64,000 nucleotides of DNA from Paenibacillus nanensis (GCF_003583765.1 NZ_QXQA01000010.1:124001-188000), one strand, 5' to 3'; shown: positions 44,261 through 53,541, counted from the stretch's first letter. Program-made: numbers and translations. The notes: generated by a model from the letters alone, not told the origin.

Positions 44261-44779
44261 ATGGCAGTGAAGCAAATCTTGCCTTTTGGCGACCCGATTT
44301 TACGGAAAAGGGCTAAGCCTGTCACAGAAATGACTGAGCGAACGATAAAGCTCCTTGATGATATGGTCGACACTTTATACGCAAGTGAAGGGCGGGCCGG
44401 GCTGGCTGCTCCGCAAGTCGGAGTCCTGAGAAGAGTCGTCGTGATGGACTGCGGAGACGGGCTTATCGAACTCATTAATCCCGAGATTCTGGAGATGCAC
44501 GGCGAGCAGACGGGAGCGGAGGCTTGTTTGTCTTTTCCGGGTTACTACGGGTATGTGAAGAGGGCGCAATCCGTTAAGGTAAAAACGTTAAGCCGCAACG
44601 GAGAAACGGTCATTGTTCACGGGGAAGGTTATTTGGCGCGCTGTATACAGCATGAGATTGACCATTTAAATGGGGTATTATTTGTGGATCATGTTCGGGA
44701 GAACTGGCTGATTCATGAGGATACCAAACAAAAAATAGACCTGCTGGACGTTATTCGGTTGACCAAGCAGGGACAATAG
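44261..44779 (+). CDS. def: peptide deformylase
   Basis: This metal-dependent enzyme (172 aa) removes the formyl group from nascent proteins. Motif I is GLAAPQVG, motif II is EACLSFPG, and motif III is QHEIDHLNG, supplying Cys and two His metal ligands plus the catalytic Glu. Motif II usually reads EGCLS; the Gly-to-Ala change is unusual but leaves the ligand intact. The ATG at 44261 follows AAAGGGGC. Association with an XRE regulator, and not with fmt, suggests an accessory copy. Confidence 0.92.
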   Translation: MAVKQILPFGDPILRKRAKPVTEMTERTIKLLDDMVDTLYASEGRAGLAAPQVGVLRRVVVMDCGDGLIELINPEILEMHGEQTGAEACLSFPGYYGYVKRAQSVKVKTLSRNGETVIVHGEGYLARCIQHEIDHLNGVLFVDHVRENWLIHEDTKQKIDLLDVIRLTKQGQ

Positions 44780-44786
44780 GCATGGA

Positions 44787-44819
44787 AAAGCCCGGCTGCG
44801 GCAGGAACCCGCAGCCGGG
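44787..44819 (-). terminator. terminator of the minus-strand stalk-domain gene
   Basis: CCCGGCTGCGG and CCGCAGCCGGG form an 11-bp stem. On the minus strand it is followed by TTTTCC; on the plus strand there is no T-run, so it is assigned to the minus-strand gene. Confidence 0.7.
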
Positions 44820-44848
44820 GCGGCTGTAAATGTATAGGCAGCGTTCGC

Positions 44849-45466
44849 TTATTTAATGGTAATCCGGTAATAATAGTCCTCGGTCATCAGCTTGACGACG
44901 TCCTCTCTCGCCGTTTTGACGCTGTAAGGGAGACGGTTTTTGTCGCCGATAATATAGTCGGTATAGGTGCCGGCTTTTGTCTTGAGCAGCTTTGTCTCGC
45001 TGGCGAGCACCGTGTGGTCGTTATTGAGCGTTTCCATCACAATAACGGGCGGACGCGCAACATCCTCAGTCAGCGTATAAGAGAAGTCGAGATTGATGCC
45101 TCCAAGAAAGGACTTGCTATCCAATGAAGTAATGAAGTCGTACGTTGCTTCCGTCGTTATAATTTCGACCGCATCGTTTTTAATTAGCGGGTAATCCTCT
45201 TCCGGCACCTTAATGTCGATTCTATAATTTTCTCCGTCCCATCCCACTTCATACCCGAGCGATTCGCTGACAAGTCTGAGCGGCACGTAAGTTTTTCCGT
45301 TATAGGAAATCGGCAAATCCGTAGGCGTCCCAATATCACGGCCCTCTAGGAGCATGGTAATATGCGGAGCCAGCTTGGCTTTAATTTCATTCCCTGCAGC
45401 CCATACGGTCATAGGAGCGAGCAGCCCCACGGTAATCAGAATACCTGCGATCCAGCGTTTGTTCAT
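44849..45466 (-). CDS. secreted protein with copper-amine-oxidase-like stalk domain
   Basis: This exported protein of 205 aa begins with a signal peptide (MNKRWIAGILITVGLLAPMTVWA, cleavage about residue 24). Residues about 40-85 match the stalk (Cu_amine_oxidN1) domain: DLPISYNGKTYVPLRLVSESLGYEVGWDGENYRIDI. The remainder is beta-rich and unassigned. These stalk domains are abundant in Paenibacillus extracellular proteins and do not imply oxidase activity. A TTGTTCATTTTTTTCC-type SD (AGGAGG on this strand) precedes the ATG. Confidence 0.85.
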   Translation of the reverse strand: MNKRWIAGILITVGLLAPMTVWAAGNEIKAKLAPHITMLLEGRDIGTPTDLPISYNGKTYVPLRLVSESLGYEVGWDGENYRIDIKVPEEDYPLIKNDAVEIITTEATYDFITSLDSKSFLGGINLDFSYTLTEDVARPPVIVMETLNNDHTVLASETKLLKTKAGTYTDYIIGDKNRLPYSVKTAREDVVKLMTEDYYYRITIK

Positions 45467-45886
45467 TTTTTTCCTCCTGATTTATGCTTTGGAATATCAC
45501 GTACTATTTTCATATAAATGAAAAAGAAGGATGAAGAGCCCTCCTTCCTAATTTTTCAGGAAAAAAATACAAGCCGGCTAATGACAAGGTCGAAGCGTGA
45601 AGGAATGTGTCGAATGACGGCGCGTCATAAGGTTAATTCCCGGGCCAACTAGACTCTCTAAACCTAATTCTAATGATGCCGAACAGGATTCGCTGCGGGG
45701 TTATCCCAACAATTACACGTTATTCCGCATACCGCCATCAAATGACGCCTAGAAATAAGGCCAACCAGAAATCTCTGGCTGACCTAATCATACGAAATAA
45801 AGTTGTAGACTATCGCTGTTTTATGAACTGACGTTTCCGGATAGGGTAACGAATTGATCAAATGAGGACAAACATTATGCGCCGGT
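45467..45886. other. non-coding stretch
   Basis: About 420 bp without a supportable gene. It holds the promoter region of the stalk-domain gene, a weak hairpin (GAAGGA with TCCTTC near 45516) and a second one (CCAGA-AATC-TCTGG near 45766) without T-runs. I see no repeat or RNA gene. Confidence 0.4.
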
Positions 45887-46129
45887 TTATATTATTTTCA
45901 TTTCAATTTTACGAATACCTACGGCTTTTTTGGGACTTTCTCCATAAAAAGGCCACTTCCCTTTATTAATCTGCGCAACTTTGAGCTCGGCGTGTTCTTT
46001 TTGAAATAATGACGCGTTGTAGAAATCCTTCATCGGCAATATGCTATGCTGTCCACCTTTTTCAAATTGTCCCCATAACGCGAATGACCCGTCTTCCAAT
46101 TCAACAACATATCGATCAACGTACTCCAT
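45887..46129 (-). CDS. small conserved-looking hypothetical protein
   Basis: This is an 80-aa cytoplasmic protein with no recognised domain: an acidic start (MEYVDRYVVELEDGSFALWGQF) and a basic end (KKAVGIRKIEMKII). The ATG at 46129 follows a GGCGGGGGG stretch that can act as SD; a longer frame starts 69 bp upstream but lacks one. It stands alone. Coding is supported by its balanced composition and a plausible ribosome binding site only. Confidence 0.55.
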   Translation of the reverse strand: MEYVDRYVVELEDGSFALWGQFEKGGQHSILPMKDFYNASLFQKEHAELKVAQINKGKWPFYGESPKKAVGIRKIEMKII

Positions 46130-46425
46130 AGCAGCCCCCCGCCTTAACCTTTCTTCTTGGTGTTTATTCAGAGTGATGATACTACAAAAATACCGCAAGC
46201 TGAAGTGCCCTGACCGTTAACAAGGACGCTCCCGCGCCTTTGGTTCGGCTATTCCTCCCCACAGCTCAGCCAGCACCTCCTTTGTACATCCTGCTCAAAG
46301 CGACCCCGCATTTTTGGCCGTCCTGTACAATGACATCGGAGATTGCGAGCCATTATGATGAAGGCAGACCATGTGGGGCGTTACGGGATGCAACGTTCCC
46401 GAAATGCGGGGAAGGCGGTGCGGCT

Positions 46426-47811
46426 TTGAAATCGAAGGAAGGATTCGATATGGTCATACGCGGCGGTACGGTCGTGCTGAGAGATCTCGTGCAGGTGATG
46501 GATATCGGCGTCATAGACGGACGAATCGCGGCGCTTGGAAAATTAGCCGGCGTACGGGGAGCGACGGAGATCGACGCGGCCGGTTTAACCGTGATGGCCG
46601 GGATGGTCGATGCGCATGTGCATTTGAACGAGCCGGGCCTCGGCGGCTGGGAAGGCTTCCGGACAGGCTCCGCCGCGCTTGCCGCGGGAGGCGTCACAAC
46701 CTATATCGATATGCCGTTGAACGGGCTGCCGCCGACTGTAACGGTGATGGCGATGGGTCAGAAGCTCGCCGCGGCCAAAGGGAACTCTTATGTGGATTAC
46801 GCCTTGTGGGGCGGTCTGATGCCGGGGAAGCTGGAGCATATCGTGCCGCTGCATGAAGCGGGCGTTATCGGTTATAAAGCGTTTATGTCCGTTGCGGGAG
46901 GACCCGGAGAGGACGCGTTTCGAGAGGTTGACGATTATACGCTGCTGGAGGGGATGAGGCTAATCGCCTGCACCGGGAAGGCGCTGGCGCTCCACGCGGA
47001 GAGCGAGCCGATCGTCTCAAAGCTGGCGGAGAGAATGAAGCGGGAGGGGAGGACGACGGCAGCCGATTACGCGGCGTCGAGGCCGATCATTGCGGAGCTG
47101 GAGGCTGTGAACCGCGCTTTGTTTTATGCGGAGCAGACGGGCTGCGTCCTGCATTTCGTGCATATCAGCAGCGCGGCGGCGGTGAAGGCGATTGAGGCCG
47201 CGAAGCGCAGAGGCATGAATGTAACAGTAGAGACCTGTCCGCACTATCTGATGCTGACGGACCGGTCGCTTGAAGAGAAGGGCGCTGCAGCCAAATGCGC
47301 GCCGCCGCTGCGAAGCGGGGAGGAGCAGGAAGAACTGTGGAGCGCGGTGGCCGAAGGCGGCGTAGATATAATCGCGTCCGATCATTCGCCTTGCCCGGAG
47401 CAGTTAAAGCGGACGGATAATTTTTTCGAAGCTTGGGGCGGCATTGCGGGAGCGCAGAGCTCCATGGAGCTGATGATCGGCGAAGGGCATGTGAAGCGAG
47501 GCATTCCGCTTACGCGTTTGACCCGCATGTTAAGCAGCGAGCCTGCGAGACGGTTCGGTTTATCGGACCGGAAAGGCGAAATCCGGATCGGAGCAGATGC
47601 GGACTTCGCCTTAATCGACTTGTATGCCTCTTACGTGCTGGAACAAAGCGCGCTTTACCACAGACATAAACATAGTCCTTATATCGGAGAAACGATGCAC
47701 TGCTCCGTTCAATTGACCATTTCCAGAGGAAGAGTCGTATATAGCAGAGAATCCGGGTTGACGGAGGAGATGGACGGGATTTGGCTGCGGCATCAAGAAG
47801 CAAGGGTATAA
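46426..47811 (+). CDS. allB: allantoinase
   Basis: This amidohydrolase (461 aa) opens allantoin to allantoate. The metal site is visible as DAHVHLNEPG (HxH), carbamylated Lys in IGYKAFMS, ETCPHYLML, HFVHIS and ASDHSPC. These, together with the GGVTTYIDMPLN stretch, match allantoinase better than dihydroorotase. The TTG at 46426 (GAAGGCGGTG upstream) gives the usual N-terminus before FDMVIRGG; an ATG at 46450 with AAGGAAGGA upstream is a close alternative. The next two genes complete a ureide pathway. Confidence 0.92.
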   Translation: MKSKEGFDMVIRGGTVVLRDLVQVMDIGVIDGRIAALGKLAGVRGATEIDAAGLTVMAGMVDAHVHLNEPGLGGWEGFRTGSAALAAGGVTTYIDMPLNGLPPTVTVMAMGQKLAAAKGNSYVDYALWGGLMPGKLEHIVPLHEAGVIGYKAFMSVAGGPGEDAFREVDDYTLLEGMRLIACTGKALALHAESEPIVSKLAERMKREGRTTAADYAASRPIIAELEAVNRALFYAEQTGCVLHFVHISSAAAVKAIEAAKRRGMNVTVETCPHYLMLTDRSLEEKGAAAKCAPPLRSGEEQEELWSAVAEGGVDIIASDHSPCPEQLKRTDNFFEAWGGIAGAQSSMELMIGEGHVKRGIPLTRLTRMLSSEPARRFGLSDRKGEIRIGADADFALIDLYASYVLEQSALYHRHKHSPYIGETMHCSVQLTISRGRVVYSRESGLTEEMDGIWLRHQEARV

Positions 47812-47824
47812 GGAGTTGACGGCA

Positions 47825-49114
47825 ATGGGATGGAACGCGCCGATGACGGAGCAAGAAAAGGATGAGCTGCTGAAGCGGTTGGAGTCTAGCGTAACGGCGC
47901 TTTTGGATTCGGTATCGGTCTGCTCGGCAGGGGGAGGCCCCGGCGTGACGCGGTTATTGTATACGAAGGAGTGGCTGGAAGCCCAACGCGCGGTAGCGGC
48001 AAAAATGACGGAGATCGGGCTCATCGCCGAATATGACGATACAGGCAATTTATTCGGAATACTGCCAGGCGAGCATTCGCAGCAGCCCTCCGTTATAACA
48101 GGATCGCATATCGATACGGTAGTGGACGGCGGCAAGTATGACGGAGCTTATGGGATCGCGGCGGGGCTTGCCGCTTTGGAATATTTGAAGGAAACGTACG
48201 GCCGGCCGAAGCGAAGTCTGGAAGTGGTATCCTTGTGCGAAGAGGAGGGCAGCCGGTTCCCGATCGCCTATTGGGGGTCCGGCAGCATAGCCGGTGAACG
48301 GAGCTTCGAGGATATTCAGGGGTTAACGGATGGAGAAGGCGTCTCATTCGCAGCAGCGATGCGGGAATGCGGCTTTGGCCTGGGGCGGCACCGGGAGCCG
48401 GCGAGGAAAAATATCGGATCGTTCGTGGAGCTGCATATCGAGCAAGGCGGGGTGCTCGAATACGAAGGCTTGCCTGTTGGGGTAGTAGACGCCATCGTCG
48501 GCCAGCGGCGGTTCAACGTGACGGTAAACGGCAAAGCCAATCATGCGGGGACGACGCCGATGCCTATGCGAAGGGATGCGCTTGAAGGGGCGGGAGCCAT
48601 GATCACGATGCTGCGTGAGGAGGCGATACGCCTCGGCGCTCCGCTCGTCGCGACTGTCGGGCGGCTGCAGGTGTCGCCGAATGTGCCGAACGTTGTTCCG
48701 GGCAAAGCGGAATTTACCGTGGATGTCAGGCATTCGGAGCCGGAACGGCTGGAGGCGTTCTGCAGCTGGTTCACGGAAGCGTTCCGACAAGCGGCGGAGA
48801 GCAGGGGGCTTGAAATCGTATGCTTGGAATGGCTGCGCGAAGAGCCGGCGTTGATGGACGAGAAGCTAAAGGGCGACATTGCCGCCGCGTGCGGGGAAAT
48901 GGGAATCCCGTTCCGGCGCATGGTAAGCGGGGCGGGGCATGACGCGCAGATGCTCAGCCGAATATGTCCGGCCGCTATGTTATTTGTGCCGAGCCGAGGC
49001 GGCGTCTCGCATTCGCCCGAGGAATATACGTCGCCGCGCGGGCTTGCCCTAGGCGTGCTGGTATTGGCGAGGCTGCTCTATAGATTGGGGTACGAGGAGG
49101 ACCATGCATCATGA
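47825..49114 (+). CDS. allC: allantoate amidohydrolase (M20 family)
   Basis: This is a di-metal M20 hydrolase of 429 aa. Motifs GSHIDTVVDGGKYDG and CEEEGSRFPIAYWGS supply the metal ligands and catalytic Glu. The dimerisation domain includes GKANHAGTTPMPMRRDA, and SGAGHDAQMLSRICPAAMLFVPS gives the final His. N-carbamoyl amino acid hydrolases share these motifs, but the neighbouring allantoinase favours allantoate as substrate. The ATG at 47825 follows AAGGAG (spacing 9). It overlaps the aminotransferase gene by 4 bp. Confidence 0.9.
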   Translation: MGWNAPMTEQEKDELLKRLESSVTALLDSVSVCSAGGGPGVTRLLYTKEWLEAQRAVAAKMTEIGLIAEYDDTGNLFGILPGEHSQQPSVITGSHIDTVVDGGKYDGAYGIAAGLAALEYLKETYGRPKRSLEVVSLCEEEGSRFPIAYWGSGSIAGERSFEDIQGLTDGEGVSFAAAMRECGFGLGRHREPARKNIGSFVELHIEQGGVLEYEGLPVGVVDAIVGQRRFNVTVNGKANHAGTTPMPMRRDALEGAGAMITMLREEAIRLGAPLVATVGRLQVSPNVPNVVPGKAEFTVDVRHSEPERLEAFCSWFTEAFRQAAESRGLEIVCLEWLREEPALMDEKLKGDIAAACGEMGIPFRRMVSGAGHDAQMLSRICPAAMLFVPSRGGVSHSPEEYTSPRGLALGVLVLARLLYRLGYEEDHAS

Positions 49115-50340
49115 AATATTATCGAGATTTGGCGCCGCCGCCGCGCACGATTATGACGCCGGGTCCCGTGGAAGTCGATCCGCGCGTTCTGCGGGCGATG
49201 TCCTACCCGATATTGGGCCAGTTCGACCCCGAGTTTACGGCGCTTATGAACGAGACGATGGACATGCTGCGCAGCGTGTTCATGACGGACAATAAGTGGG
49301 CGTACCCCGTTGACGGGACATCCCGATCGGGCATTGAGGCGGTGCTGGTCAGTTTGATCGAACCGGGCGACCGCGTGCTCGTTCCCATCTACGGCCGATT
49401 CGGCCATTTGCTCGTGGAGATCTCGAAGCGATGCGGAGCCGAGGTGGTGACGCTGGAGAAGGAATGGGGGAGCGTATTCGCGCCTGAAGAGATCGTAGCG
49501 GCGATTCGGAAGTTCAGGCCGAAGCTGGTTGCTGTCGTGCACGGCGAGACGTCGACGGGTCGCCTGCAGCCGCTCGAAGGAATAAGCGAAGCGTGCCGGG
49601 AAGCCGATGCCCTGCTTGTGGTGGATGCCGTCGCCACAATCGGGGGCGTGAAGGTAGCGGCGGATGAATGGGGGATCGATGCGGTCATCGGCGGCACGCA
49701 GAAATGTTTGTCCGTCCCGGCCGGACTTGCCCCAATTACGTACAACAGCCGCGCGGAAGCGAAGCTCTTGAAGCGCAAGCGGATCGAACGCGGCTTGCTC
49801 ATGGGAGACGAGGCGCAAGATCCCGCTTTTCGCCCGATTCAAAGCAACTACCTTGATCTGAGTCAGCTGCAAGACTACTGGAGCCCGGCGCGGCTGAATC
49901 ACCATACGGAAGCGACAACGATGCTTTACGCGCTTCGCGAAGGGCTTCGCCTCGTGCTGGAGGAAGGCTTGGAGGAGCGGTTCGCCCGGCATCGTCTGCA
50001 GGAGCGCGCGCTCGTAGCGGGCATTGAGGCGATGGGCCTCGGACTGTACGGGGACCCCGCGAGCAAGATGCCGGTCGTCACCTGCATCGAAATTCCGGAT
50101 GGCATCGATGGCGAAGCCGTCCGTTCCATGCTGCTCGGCGACTTCGGCATTGAGATCGCCAGCTCGTTCGGTCCGCTTAAAGGGCGAATTTGGCGCATTG
50201 GCACGATGGGCTACAGCTGCAGCAAGCGCAATGTGCTGCTGACGCTGGGGGCGCTCGAGGCTGTGCTGCTCAGGCATGGCTGTAAGCTCGAAGCGGGAGC
50301 GGCCGTGCAGGCGGCAATGGATGTCTATAAAATGGGATAA
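49111..50340 (+). CDS. pucG: PucG-type (S)-ureidoglycine--glyoxylate aminotransferase
   Basis: This is a class V PLP aminotransferase of 409 aa. TPGPVEVDPRVLRAMSYPILGQFDPEF opens the fold, the SGT-type site is DGTSRSGIEAVL, and Lys in IGGTQKCLSVPAG is the PLP anchor. In Bacillus, PucG transaminates ureidoglycine with glyoxylate, the step after allantoate amidohydrolase, so the three genes form a consistent purine-ureide pathway. Alanine-glyoxylate or serine-pyruvate activity is the alternative reading. Coupled to the upstream gene by ATGA. Confidence 0.9.
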   Translation: MKYYRDLAPPPRTIMTPGPVEVDPRVLRAMSYPILGQFDPEFTALMNETMDMLRSVFMTDNKWAYPVDGTSRSGIEAVLVSLIEPGDRVLVPIYGRFGHLLVEISKRCGAEVVTLEKEWGSVFAPEEIVAAIRKFRPKLVAVVHGETSTGRLQPLEGISEACREADALLVVDAVATIGGVKVAADEWGIDAVIGGTQKCLSVPAGLAPITYNSRAEAKLLKRKRIERGLLMGDEAQDPAFRPIQSNYLDLSQLQDYWSPARLNHHTEATTMLYALREGLRLVLEEGLEERFARHRLQERALVAGIEAMGLGLYGDPASKMPVVTCIEIPDGIDGEAVRSMLLGDFGIEIASSFGPLKGRIWRIGTMGYSCSKRNVLLTLGALEAVLLRHGCKLEAGAAVQAAMDVYKMG

Positions 50341-50347
50341 ATACGCG

Positions 50348-50384
50348 AGGACGATAGCTGTTTTTATAGTTATCGTCCTTTTTT
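50348..50384 (+). terminator. rho-independent terminator of the allantoin operon
   Basis: AGGACGATA pairs with TATCGTCCT, extended by CT/AG, around a T-rich loop and followed by TTTTTT. Confidence 0.9.
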
Positions 50385-50510
50385 GTTATTTAATTATGAT
50401 AGATTCAATCATTAGTTTTGATGTAAAATACACATATATGAACGTTTCACTCAAAAAAAAGGGTGGTCGGCAAGGTGATCACGAAAACCAATATTTTAGG
50501 AGGATCGACG

Positions 50511-52421
50511 ATGAAGCTGCATTTTCAACAACTGGCTCCGGAACTGAAGCCGGGTCTCGAGCTGCTGCTTAAGGATCTTGGCGTCACGCTAGCGGAAGAC
50601 GGCATGAAGGTTTCGGCAGCGCCGTCGGAAGGCGAGCTGCTGGTCGGGCTGAAAGGCGGAGAGGCTTATATCCGGTACGGAGCGAAGCATCAATTTTTCC
50701 GCGGGCTTGGTTTGCTTGTGCAGAAGGGCAGAACAGGCGAGGAATTCGAAATTCGCGAGAAGCAGCAATTTGACACGATCGGTCCGATGTTCGACCTCTC
50801 GCGCAACGGCGTGCTGACTGTAGAGAGCTTCCGGTTTATGCTGCGCAAGCTGGCTTTAATGGGCTTGAATACGGTTATGCTTTATTTGGAGGATACCTAC
50901 GAGATTGAAGGGGAGCCGTATTTCGGTTATATGCGGGGCCGTTATTCGGCTGCGGAGCTGAAGGAAATCGACGACTATGCGGACCAGTTCGGCATTGAGG
51001 CGTTCCCGAGCATCCAGACGCTGGCGCATTTGGAGGAGTTCCTGAAGTGGGAGCCGGTGAAGGAGTATAAGGATACAAAGGGCGCCTTGCTGGTCGGAAC
51101 GGAAAAAACGGATCGTTTGGTTGAAAATATGATAAGAAGCGTCAGCTCTCCATTCCGCAGCAGCAAAATTCATATCGGCATGGACGAAGCGGAGGAGCTC
51201 GGGCGCGGCAAATATCTCGACCGAAACGGCCATGTCAGCCGTTTTGATATTATGACCGAGCACCTGGAGAAGGTGCTTAGCCTAACGCGGAGGCTTGGAC
51301 TGAAGCCCATGATGTGGAGCGATATGTTCTTGAAGCTGGCATCGGGCAGCGGCGAGGACTATTACAAGCATGACACGCAAATCCCCGAGGAGATGGCCCG
51401 CCGCATTCCGAAGGATATCGACCTCGTATATTGGGATTACAACCATGTCGAAAGCGAGGATTACGAAGTTCTGATCGCCAAGCATCGTCCGCTTGGCAAT
51501 AACTTAGTGTTTGCGGGAGCGGTATGGGTATTCAATACATTCGGCGTCAACTACGGGCTGTCGCTGCCTGCGACAGACACGGCGCTCGCCGTATGCAAGA
51601 AGGAAGGCATCAAAGAGGTGTACGCCACGATGTGGGGCGACGACGGCATGGAGAGCAACCCGTATATCGCGTTCCTTGGTCTGCAGCTTTACGCGGAGCA
51701 CGCGTATACGGAAGGCTCGCCGGACGAGAAGGTCGTGGCCGAGCGCGTGAAGTTCTGCACGGGAATCGATGCGGATACTTATCTCCAGCTGAAATATTTG
51801 GACGAAACGCCTGGGGCGGAGCCGAACAACCAGAAGCAGAGCAATCCGTCGAAGTTTTTGCTTTATCAGGATGTATTGCTTGGTTTGTTCGACAAACAAA
51901 TCGAAGGTCTACCGATGAACGAGCATTACGCCAAGCTGGAGAAGGCGATTGCGGAACGCCGCAATCCGGAAGCCGAGCTCGACTATCTGTTCGAGGTGCC
52001 GCAGAAGCTGGCTGGCGTTCTGAAGCTGAAGAGCGATATCGGCATTGTGCTGAAGCGGGCATACGACTCGAAGGATATCGCGACGTTAAAGCAAGCGGCA
52101 AGCGAGACGCTGCCGGCTATCGCGCAGTCGGTCCGGGAGCTTCGCGCAGCGCATCGCGCGCAGTGGCTTAGCATGTTCAAGGTGTTCGGCTGGGAAGTCA
52201 TCGATATCCGCTACGGAGGGGTCATCAACCGTTTGGACACGGCCTCCATGCGCATTATGGATTATGTCGAAGGGCGCATCGGACAGATTGAGGAGCTCGA
52301 GCAGGAGCGCCTCGTCTACAGCACGACAAACCGCTTCAACAACAAAGGGGCCGGCTGGTGCAGCTATTATTACCGCATGGCGTCGCCAAACGTCTTTTTC
52401 CACGTACTCAATCCTTTCTAA
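50511..52421 (+). CDS. GH20 beta-N-acetylhexosaminidase (cytoplasmic)
   Basis: This glycoside hydrolase of 636 aa belongs to family 20. The catalytic Asp-Glu pair is in IHIGMDEAEELGRG; active-site Trp residues are in MMWSDMF, LVYWDYNH and VYATMWGDDG. A zincin-like N-terminal domain of about 100 residues precedes the barrel, and a helical C-terminal domain follows. There is no signal peptide, so it probably acts on imported GlcNAc- or GalNAc-containing oligosaccharides. The ATG at 50511 follows AGGAGG (spacing 7). Single gene between terminators. Confidence 0.9.
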   Translation: MKLHFQQLAPELKPGLELLLKDLGVTLAEDGMKVSAAPSEGELLVGLKGGEAYIRYGAKHQFFRGLGLLVQKGRTGEEFEIREKQQFDTIGPMFDLSRNGVLTVESFRFMLRKLALMGLNTVMLYLEDTYEIEGEPYFGYMRGRYSAAELKEIDDYADQFGIEAFPSIQTLAHLEEFLKWEPVKEYKDTKGALLVGTEKTDRLVENMIRSVSSPFRSSKIHIGMDEAEELGRGKYLDRNGHVSRFDIMTEHLEKVLSLTRRLGLKPMMWSDMFLKLASGSGEDYYKHDTQIPEEMARRIPKDIDLVYWDYNHVESEDYEVLIAKHRPLGNNLVFAGAVWVFNTFGVNYGLSLPATDTALAVCKKEGIKEVYATMWGDDGMESNPYIAFLGLQLYAEHAYTEGSPDEKVVAERVKFCTGIDADTYLQLKYLDETPGAEPNNQKQSNPSKFLLYQDVLLGLFDKQIEGLPMNEHYAKLEKAIAERRNPEAELDYLFEVPQKLAGVLKLKSDIGIVLKRAYDSKDIATLKQAASETLPAIAQSVRELRAAHRAQWLSMFKVFGWEVIDIRYGGVINRLDTASMRIMDYVEGRIGQIEELEQERLVYSTTNRFNNKGAGWCSYYYRMASPNVFFHVLNPF

Positions 52422-52434
52422 CAAATAGATAAAG

Positions 52435-52458
52435 GGAGCCGGGCTGCAGCCCGGCTCC
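52435..52458. terminator. bidirectional terminator after GH20 gene
   Basis: A 24-bp perfect palindrome centred on CTGCAG (GGAGCCGGGCTG and its complement) is followed by TTCGTTTTT. It also stands just past the stop of the converging minus-strand gene. Confidence 0.85.
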
Positions 52459-52465
52459 TTCGTTT

Positions 52466-52933
52466 TTAATATTCGCCTTTGATGACAAAAAACGTGCCCC
52501 GAATGGTTCCGGCGAGCTTAGATTTCTGTCTGGCGAACTTGAATTTCTTCTCTTCCAGCTCCTTGGGCACTTCCATGCCCTCGGAAAGCTTAAACCCAAC
52601 GGCCCTCTTCTTAGGGTCGTCAACGGTATACATGACGTTAAGCCCGAGACCGTCCTCATAAAAGACGAAGGTCCATTTGATGTTTTCGACCTGAAATTGG
52701 GATGTTTCTAAAGGTTTGGCCGCGAACGCAATGCCGCGTTCCTCTTTCAATATCCGGTTCACGTAGTCGAGCGTTTCCTGGCTTTCGCTAGCGGGTACGA
52801 CCGTAAACTCGTGTTTGTATTTGTTCATAAAGTAACGCGCTTCATTTGCGCGCAAACCGGCAAGCGCATCGGCAACGGGCGAAGACTCCAAGCCAACCGT
52901 AGATACCTTTTTGAAATCAACAGAATAGGACAT
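52466..52933 (-). CDS. hypothetical protein, 155 aa
   Basis: No family is recognised. The protein is hydrophilic, with no signal peptide or membrane span. It contains a predicted helical N-terminus (SSPVADALAGLRANEARYFMNKYKHEF), an alternating central region (FQVENIKWTFVFYEDGLGLNVMYTV) and a very basic C-terminal third (KELEEKKFKFARQKSKLAGTIRG). A plausible SD (GAGGAGAAAT) precedes the ATG, and base use resembles its neighbours, so I treat it as real. It is monocistronic. Confidence 0.7.
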   Translation of the reverse strand: MSYSVDFKKVSTVGLESSPVADALAGLRANEARYFMNKYKHEFTVVPASESQETLDYVNRILKEERGIAFAAKPLETSQFQVENIKWTFVFYEDGLGLNVMYTVDDPKKRAVGFKLSEGMEVPKELEEKKFKFARQKSKLAGTIRGTFFVIKGEY

Positions 52934-53058
52934 TTTTTATTTCTCCTCTTTTCGTGAATTTGATGTATGGTTTAGTGCTGCATGTCATTAGTATTCCAAT
53001 ATTTGCTTATAGACGTCAATCCGTTTGATCCAGCCGTATCCCGCTTATGAACCGCCCT

Positions 53059-53487
53059 CTAAAGCTTGCGGCTCTTTGGACGCAGCGCCCACGAGGCGAT
53101 CGTCAGCGCGGCATAGATAAGCGGAAGGATAAGGTTAAATCCGCCGTCGCCGTAATCATTAGCAAACGCATGGGAGAATGCCGCGCCGGTCATTAAGAAG
53201 AAGAGACCGGCATAAGCCCATTCCTTAAGCCGCGGAAAACCCGGCACGACGATCGCTACGACTCCGAGCAATTTCCAGCTTCCAAGAATGGATGTGACGT
53301 ACAATGGGAAACCGATATGCGTCACTAAGTCCACATTTCCTCCCATTCGCATGAGCTGGCCGATGCCGCTTAACGCAATGGAGAAGGCCAGTAACAGGGT
53401 GACGGACCAATACGCAATCGTTCTCAGCTTTCCAAGGGACGGGGTTTCTACTTTCGCGATTGTTTCTACGGCGTTCATTTTACTCAT
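53059..53487 (-). CDS. DoxX family membrane protein
   Basis: This is a four-span membrane protein of 142 aa typical of the DoxX/DoxX-like family: YWSVTLLLAFSIALSGIGQLMR, HIGFPLYVTSILGSWKLLGVVAIVVPGFPRLKEWAYAGLFF, and a final span before a basic tail. AAGGAGG lies 9 nt before the ATG at 53487; a longer frame begins in the leader. Its promoter contains a perfect palindrome between the -35 and -10 and a second copy downstream. Function of family members varies (oxidoreductase-linked or stress); none is established here. Confidence 0.87.
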   Translation of the reverse strand: MSKMNAVETIAKVETPSLGKLRTIAYWSVTLLLAFSIALSGIGQLMRMGGNVDLVTHIGFPLYVTSILGSWKLLGVVAIVVPGFPRLKEWAYAGLFFLMTGAAFSHAFANDYGDGGFNLILPLIYAALTIASWALRPKSRKL

Positions 53488-53541
53488 TTTTTTATACCTC
53501 CTTAAAATGTGGTTCAAGTGAACATTGGCTTATTTTTTATT

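Noticed and set aside
44787-44819. Terminator for the plus-strand deformylase gene
   Set aside because: The stem is strong but has no T-run on the plus strand; it suits the minus-strand gene instead.
46238-46245. PucR-box-like CTTTGGTT upstream of the allantoinase gene
   Set aside because: Only the core matches; the following AA of the consensus is CG, and no PucR gene is in the window.
49078-50277. Minus-strand frame (399 aa) opposite the pucG-type gene
   Set aside because: The plus-strand aminotransferase has complete PLP motifs; the antisense frame has none.
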